Below, in pieces: positions 5,460-9,627 of a DNA stretch of 9,627 nucleotides. The translations under genes were made by a program, and so were the position numbers. The stretch comes from an uncultured Prevotella sp. (GTDB taxonomy: Bacteria > Bacteroidota > Bacteroidia > Bacteroidales > Bacteroidaceae). The DNA lies in assembly GCA_945614335.1 (NCBI GenBank), contig CALZAP010000027.1:1-9627 (forward strand), in the 5' to 3' direction. Below the pieces are notes generated by a model that was not told where the DNA came from, made no database searches, and saw only the letters and a program-made list of their open reading frames with translations. The number at the start of each line of letters is the position of its first letter. Within the stretch, counting starts at the first letter, position 1.

Positions 5460-6956
5460 TTATTTTTCTATTTCAGTTGACGGAAGTGGAAGAATGTAGT
5501 CTTCTTCGTTAATCACGTCGTTGGTGAACATCATGTTCTTTGCTGCATTGCGCTTGTAGCAGTAGAACATTTGACCTTCTGCGAAAAATTCGCGGCGGTA
5601 TTCGTTGACCACTTCGGCCTTTGCGGCATCGAGCGAGGCGAATGGCTCGTAGAGTGTGAACTGGCACTCGCTCATGTACTCGTCGTAGAGTTTCTGGGCT
5701 TGTGCAAGGTCGTTGCTCGTCTCGATGGCAATGAGATAAATCTCTGACATGCGCAGCATGGGAATTATCTGATATTTTGTCACGAGATAGCTGCTGTTGG
5801 CACTGTTCTCGTCATACCAATACTTCTTCGTCGTGGGGCAGATCACAGCCGACGGATTCTTTGTCGAGCGGTTCCACTGGTAGAGGTAGCGGTTGTGCGA
5901 TGCCTGGCTGCCTGGGATGGAGGCGTAGAGTTGGTTGAGCATATCCGACGAAACGAAGTAGTTGTCGTCTTTTGCTTGCGTTACACGCCCGCCTATGAGT
6001 GTATTGTTGGCATAGCTGTTGACGTCGTATTTGCTCAGGTAGAACAGGCACTCCGAGGGTAGGCCGTTGTAGCCGTTGGTGAGATCTGATGTTCCGCTGA
6101 GCTTCATCAGTCGGTTGCCGTCGGCTCCGTTGGCTGTTATTATCTCGTTGGCAATGGTGTTAGCCTCTGTGTTGTCGCCAAGGTAAAGGGCTATGCGCGC
6201 GTGGAGTGCTCGTACTGCCCAATAGTTCAGGCGCGACTGGCGGTAACAGAGAAAATCATCTTCAGTGTCGTAAGTGTTGTTGAGCTGTGTGAATGTCTGC
6301 GAGAATATGGGGTCATTGTCCTTCAGCAGCGTCTCGGCCTTCTCGATGTCCTTCTTCAGCAGGGCCACGTAATCGTTGAAAGAGTAGAACGTGGGATATT
6401 CGGAAATGCCAGTGGTGAACGAGTAGGGTAGTGACACCTGTTTAGTTCCGCCCTTTGGCAGCTGGCCGAACAGGCGCAGCAGGTCGAACTGGCAGTAGGC
6501 ACGAATGGCGTATGCCTCGCCCTCAACCATCTTCATTGCCGTCTTTTCGGCCACATTGCCGCCCTTCTCGTCTATGTTTTTCAGCAGCACGTTGGCCGAA
6601 GCCACTATGTTGTAGAGCTTGGCATAGATGGCCTTTACAGCCGGACGAGCGTTGTCGTCGGCATATTTGTGGTGGCTGAGCTGGTATTTCTCAGGATAGC
6701 TGTTCTCATAGCTGTCAGCCATATACCACAGGTTGGCCATCGACTCGATGTTGGTCATTGTCAAACGCTGACCGTAAGCGTCGGTCTCGCCCATTGCCAT
6801 ATAGCATCCGATGAGCGCGTCGCGGAAGCCCTTATAGTTTTCAAACTGGTCGTCTTCCTTCGAGATGTTCTCGCCTCGCACGTCGAGCCAGTCGTCGCAC
6901 GATGTGGCAAACAATGCGATGGCAAACATCATTATAATATATTTCGTTGTCTTCAT
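5460..6956 (-). CDS. SusD/RagB-family nutrient-binding outer-membrane lipoprotein
   Basis: The 498-residue protein has the signal MKTTKYIIMMFAIALFATSC with lipidated Cys20, then DDWLD, a typical SusD beginning and an acidic surface-export signal. Family landmarks appear in order: helix KAIYAKLYNIVASANVLLKN (108-127), GEAYAIRAYCQFDLLRLFG (146-164), IIPMLRMSEIYLIAIE (397-412), NEYRREFFAEGQMFYCYKRN (451-470) and the closing YILPLPSTEIE (487-497). The length is usual for the family. In the known complexes SusD is a lid over the extracellular face of SusC and helps capture the ligand. The gene begins 22 bp after the SusC stop, as expected for the pair. The ligand cannot be read from the sequence, because SusD proteins bind glycans or peptides. 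The protein is fairly rich in cysteine (seven after Cys20). Confidence 0.95.
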   Translation of the reverse strand: MKTTKYIIMMFAIALFATSCDDWLDVRGENISKEDDQFENYKGFRDALIGCYMAMGETDAYGQRLTMTNIESMANLWYMADSYENSYPEKYQLSHHKYADDNARPAVKAIYAKLYNIVASANVLLKNIDEKGGNVAEKTAMKMVEGEAYAIRAYCQFDLLRLFGQLPKGGTKQVSLPYSFTTGISEYPTFYSFNDYVALLKKDIEKAETLLKDNDPIFSQTFTQLNNTYDTEDDFLCYRQSRLNYWAVRALHARIALYLGDNTEANTIANEIITANGADGNRLMKLSGTSDLTNGYNGLPSECLFYLSKYDVNSYANNTLIGGRVTQAKDDNYFVSSDMLNQLYASIPGSQASHNRYLYQWNRSTKNPSAVICPTTKKYWYDENSANSSYLVTKYQIIPMLRMSEIYLIAIETSNDLAQAQKLYDEYMSECQFTLYEPFASLDAAKAEVVNEYRREFFAEGQMFYCYKRNAAKNMMFTNDVINEEDYILPLPSTEIEK

Positions 6957-6978
6957 AATTATTGTTGTTTATTTTCAT

Positions 6979-9627
6979 TTAGAAAAGTAGCTTCACGCTC
7001 GCCTGGATGTTGCGTGCGTATGGATAGCTTATGCCTCGTTCCATTTTCACCGAGCCCCAGTGGACGAGGTCGTTCATGTTGATGCCGATGATGGCACTGT
7101 TTAGGTGGAAGGTCTTCAGCAGCCAAGGGTGCTTTAGCTTGTACTGAAGGCTTACGCTCTGCAGCTCCAGCACGTTGTTGTCCATGACATAGCGTGAGGT
7201 GGCTTTTGATGAAGCGGTGGAGAGTTTCTTGAAGAACACCACGTCGCCAGCCTCATACCAACGGCTGCTGAGCACTCGCTCGTCAACGTTCTTGTTCTGA
7301 ATGTCGTTGATGGTCACCTCAACGCGGTCGCGCAATGTGGAGTTATACACCTTGCCGCCCCAATAGTAGCCGAAAGAGGCAGAGAGCGTGAAGTCGCCCC
7401 ATTGTAGCATGGTGTTGAGGTTGCCGCGGTATTTCGGGTCGGCACTGCCGCAATACACCTTGTCGGTGGCACGCCATGTGTCGGCGATGTTTCCGTTTTT
7501 GTCGAGATAGATTTCCTTACCGGTGCTGGGGTCGATGCCAAGTGACTTCACGGCGTAGATGGCGTTCTGAGGGCGACCTTCATAGAAAAGGTTCTGAATG
7601 CCCGATGCGTCTTCGTCGGTGGCATCGCTTGACATGTATGCCTCTGTTTGTTCCTTGATGGCCTGTGAGAGTTTGGTGATCTCGTTTTTGTTATACACGA
7701 GTTGTGCGCCAATCATCCAGTTTAGTTTGCGCTTTTGGTCTCGAATGATGAAGCCCTGAAGTGCAGCCTCCCAGCCATTGTTCTCCACCTCGCCAATATT
7801 GGCACGATAAGAAGGGAAACCCATCGAAAGAGGCAGGTCCATTGAAGAAAGCAGATTGTTTGTTTTCTTAGTGTAGTATTCAAACGAACCCTTGATGCGG
7901 TTGTCGAACAGTCCGAACTCAGTGCCGATGTTCATCTCCTTTGTGGTCTGCCATGAGAGGTCGGGGTTGCCGAATCCTCCGAGTGCGGCACCCGTCCAGT
8001 TCATGTAGCGGTTGTCGTTAATGGCTTTATAGTATGTGTAGGCGTCGGTTTCCAGTGCGCCCGATGCGGCACCGGTCTCACCGTATGATGCTTTCAGGCG
8101 CAGCATGTTTACGATACCGTTGTTCTTCAGAAACTTCTCGTTGTGCAGGTTCCAGCCGATGCCGGCACTCCAGAACGGAGCATATTTTTTGTCGCTGCCG
8201 TATGATGAGTTGCCGTCCATGCGGTATGAGAAGTCAACGTAGTAGAGACTGTTGTAGGTATAGTTGACGTTGCCCGTAATGCCAAACTGGCGTGTCTTGT
8301 TGTTGTAGCCGCTTGGCATCTCGTTCTGAGCATATTGGCGTGCGTCGGCAATGTTGTTCATCGACTCGTTAGAGAAACCTTCGAGGGCGATGTTGAAATT
8401 GTCGTAGTCATAGGTGCGCATGCTCCAGTTCAGACCGGCGTAGAGAGAGTGGACGTCGTTGAACACCTTGTTGTAAGAGAGTGTGACGTCGGCGCTGATG
8501 GAGAGGTTGTCGCCGTTGCCGTAGCGATAGAGTCCGCGACGCAGGAAACCTGCCCCGGTCTGATATTGAGAGCCTGTGCTTGAGTTTGAGAAATATGTGT
8601 CCTCGGGCGAGAGGAAGCGGTTGGTCTCGCTGTCGGTCTTGGATATGCCGAATTGTCCGCGCAGTGTCAGTTCGGGCAGTATGTTCCAGTCGACGGCAAA
8701 GTTGTTGGTAAGCTCCTGATAGCTGCTCTTGTCGAACGAGCCGAGCGAGGCGTTGTAGAGCGGATTCTCAGGCTTTGAGGCCCAGGCATAGAAGGGGTCG
8801 AAGAACTTGCGCAGGTTACCTTCCTTGTCATGGGGGTCGTTGTATGGCTGCTGGTCAACATAGGTGCTGAACGAGCCGTATGGGCTCTCCTGACTGGCGT
8901 TGATGCCCACAGAGGTATAGTTTCTGAACGTAAGGTTCTTGTATATATACAATAAAGTGATGGCCCCGTTGAAGGTGCGGCGGTGAGAGCCTTTCATAGC
9001 TCCTTCTACGTCGTTGTACTGTGCGTCGGCACTCCAGCGGAACTCTTCGCTTCCGCCTTCGAGACGGAGGTTGTAGCGTTGTCCCACTCCTGTGCGTAGC
9101 GGTTTCGACATCCAGTCTGTATCGACGCCGTTAAGCACTTGGCGCAGACGTTCGTTGTAGGCCTCCTTCAGCAGCGACTCGTTTTGCAATGTTGCCGACC
9201 AGTCGCGGTTGTAGAGTCCTGCCTTGCGCTCCAGTTCGAGCTTGTCGGCGGCGTTGAGCAGATGGTAGCTCGTGAGGTCGGGCACTTCGAGCTGAAGACC
9301 CATCTCGAGGTTCACCTTCAGTTGTCCCGGAGCCGGACGCTTTGACACTACAACTATTACGCCGTTGGCGCCACGCGAACCGTAGATGGCAGTTGCTGCT
9401 GCATCTTTCAGGATGTTGATGCTCTCAATCTCCTCGTCGTTGTAGTCCATGAGCTTTTGCAGGGAGATTTCAAATCCGTCCATTATTACGAGTGGAGTGT
9501 TCGGATTGTTCTGCTGTCCGGCGTTGAATTCCTCCACGCTCATGGGCAGCGACGAGTTGCCGCGTATGTTAATGTCGGGCAGGTTGTTGGGGTTTGAGCC
9601 GTTGAGGTTGTCGATGGCGAAGTTTAT
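6979..9627 (-). CDS. SusC/RagA-family TonB-dependent outer-membrane transporter, N-terminus missing
   Basis: The frame is open to the right edge, beyond the internal Met at 9543, so 882 C-terminal residues are present. The first visible residues (INFAIDNLNG..., LPDINIRGNSSLP) belong to the plug domain. The SusC hallmark follows: TPLVIMDGF, ESINILKDAAATAIYGSRG and ANGVIVVVSK (about residues 44-96). After it comes a long beta-barrel rich in aromatic strands, ending in NIQASVKLLF, a proper C-terminal barrel signal with final Phe. Family members usually have 1,000 or more residues, so roughly 150-250 are missing, including the signal peptide and the carboxypeptidase-like N-terminal domain. It imports a substrate across the outer membrane with energy from TonB and forms a complex with the SusD protein. 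It is the first visible gene of the operon, and the operon promoter should lie upstream of it, beyond the window. No frameshift is seen. Confidence 0.95.
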   Translation of the reverse strand: MNFAIDNLNGSNPNNLPDINIRGNSSLPMSVEEFNAGQQNNPNTPLVIMDGFEISLQKLMDYNDEEIESINILKDAAATAIYGSRGANGVIVVVSKRPAPGQLKVNLEMGLQLEVPDLTSYHLLNAADKLELERKAGLYNRDWSATLQNESLLKEAYNERLRQVLNGVDTDWMSKPLRTGVGQRYNLRLEGGSEEFRWSADAQYNDVEGAMKGSHRRTFNGAITLLYIYKNLTFRNYTSVGINASQESPYGSFSTYVDQQPYNDPHDKEGNLRKFFDPFYAWASKPENPLYNASLGSFDKSSYQELTNNFAVDWNILPELTLRGQFGISKTDSETNRFLSPEDTYFSNSSTGSQYQTGAGFLRRGLYRYGNGDNLSISADVTLSYNKVFNDVHSLYAGLNWSMRTYDYDNFNIALEGFSNESMNNIADARQYAQNEMPSGYNNKTRQFGITGNVNYTYNSLYYVDFSYRMDGNSSYGSDKKYAPFWSAGIGWNLHNEKFLKNNGIVNMLRLKASYGETGAASGALETDAYTYYKAINDNRYMNWTGAALGGFGNPDLSWQTTKEMNIGTEFGLFDNRIKGSFEYYTKKTNNLLSSMDLPLSMGFPSYRANIGEVENNGWEAALQGFIIRDQKRKLNWMIGAQLVYNKNEITKLSQAIKEQTEAYMSSDATDEDASGIQNLFYEGRPQNAIYAVKSLGIDPSTGKEIYLDKNGNIADTWRATDKVYCGSADPKYRGNLNTMLQWGDFTLSASFGYYWGGKVYNSTLRDRVEVTINDIQNKNVDERVLSSRWYEAGDVVFFKKLSTASSKATSRYVMDNNVLELQSVSLQYKLKHPWLLKTFHLNSAIIGINMNDLVHWGSVKMERGISYPYARNIQASVKLLF

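Noticed and set aside
6979..9543. SusC gene starting at the Met at 9543
   Set aside because: The frame stays open for 28 more codons to the window edge and those encode conserved plug residues (INIRGNSSLP), so this Met is internal.

Overview
The window looks like a chromosome segment from a Bacteroidales bacterium, most like Prevotella or a close relative. The reasons are a SusC/SusD pair, lipoprotein signals followed by acidic residues, Bacteroidetes-type promoters (-33 TTTG, -7 TAnnTTTG), and A/T-rich leaders without Shine-Dalgarno sites. Every supportable gene lies on the minus strand, so the window is read from right to left.

Right part (9627 down to 1855): a tightly packed five-gene operon with gaps of 12 to 40 bp. 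In transcription order it holds a SusC/RagA-type TonB-dependent outer-membrane transporter (5' end beyond the right edge), a SusD/RagB-type lipoprotein, a DUF4843-type lipoprotein, a PKD-like family lipoprotein, and a secreted thioredoxin-fold protein with a WCGPC active site. SusC should be the barrel and SusD its lid. The two extra lipoproteins probably sit with them on the cell surface, and the thioredoxin works in the periplasm. No glycosidase is seen. The SusC-SusD-DUF4843-PKD set recalls peptide-importing SusCD systems more than glycan loci, so oligopeptide uptake is the favoured but unproven role. The operon promoter lies outside the window.

Middle (1232-1854): a 623-bp AT-rich intergenic region. 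It contains a strong GC-rich hairpin behind the operon, a possible plus-strand promoter that would make a short RNA ending at that hairpin, and the collapsed remnant of an AAA/DUF4143-type ATPase gene in which a few N-terminal codons now abut a few C-terminal codons. It also holds an elaborate promoter/operator region with an 18-bp inverted repeat, a third copy of the same motif and a further 17-bp palindrome.

Left part (1231 down to 1): the first 410 codons of an unrecognised soluble protein that runs off the left edge. It has no stop in the window and is driven by the inverted-repeat promoter.
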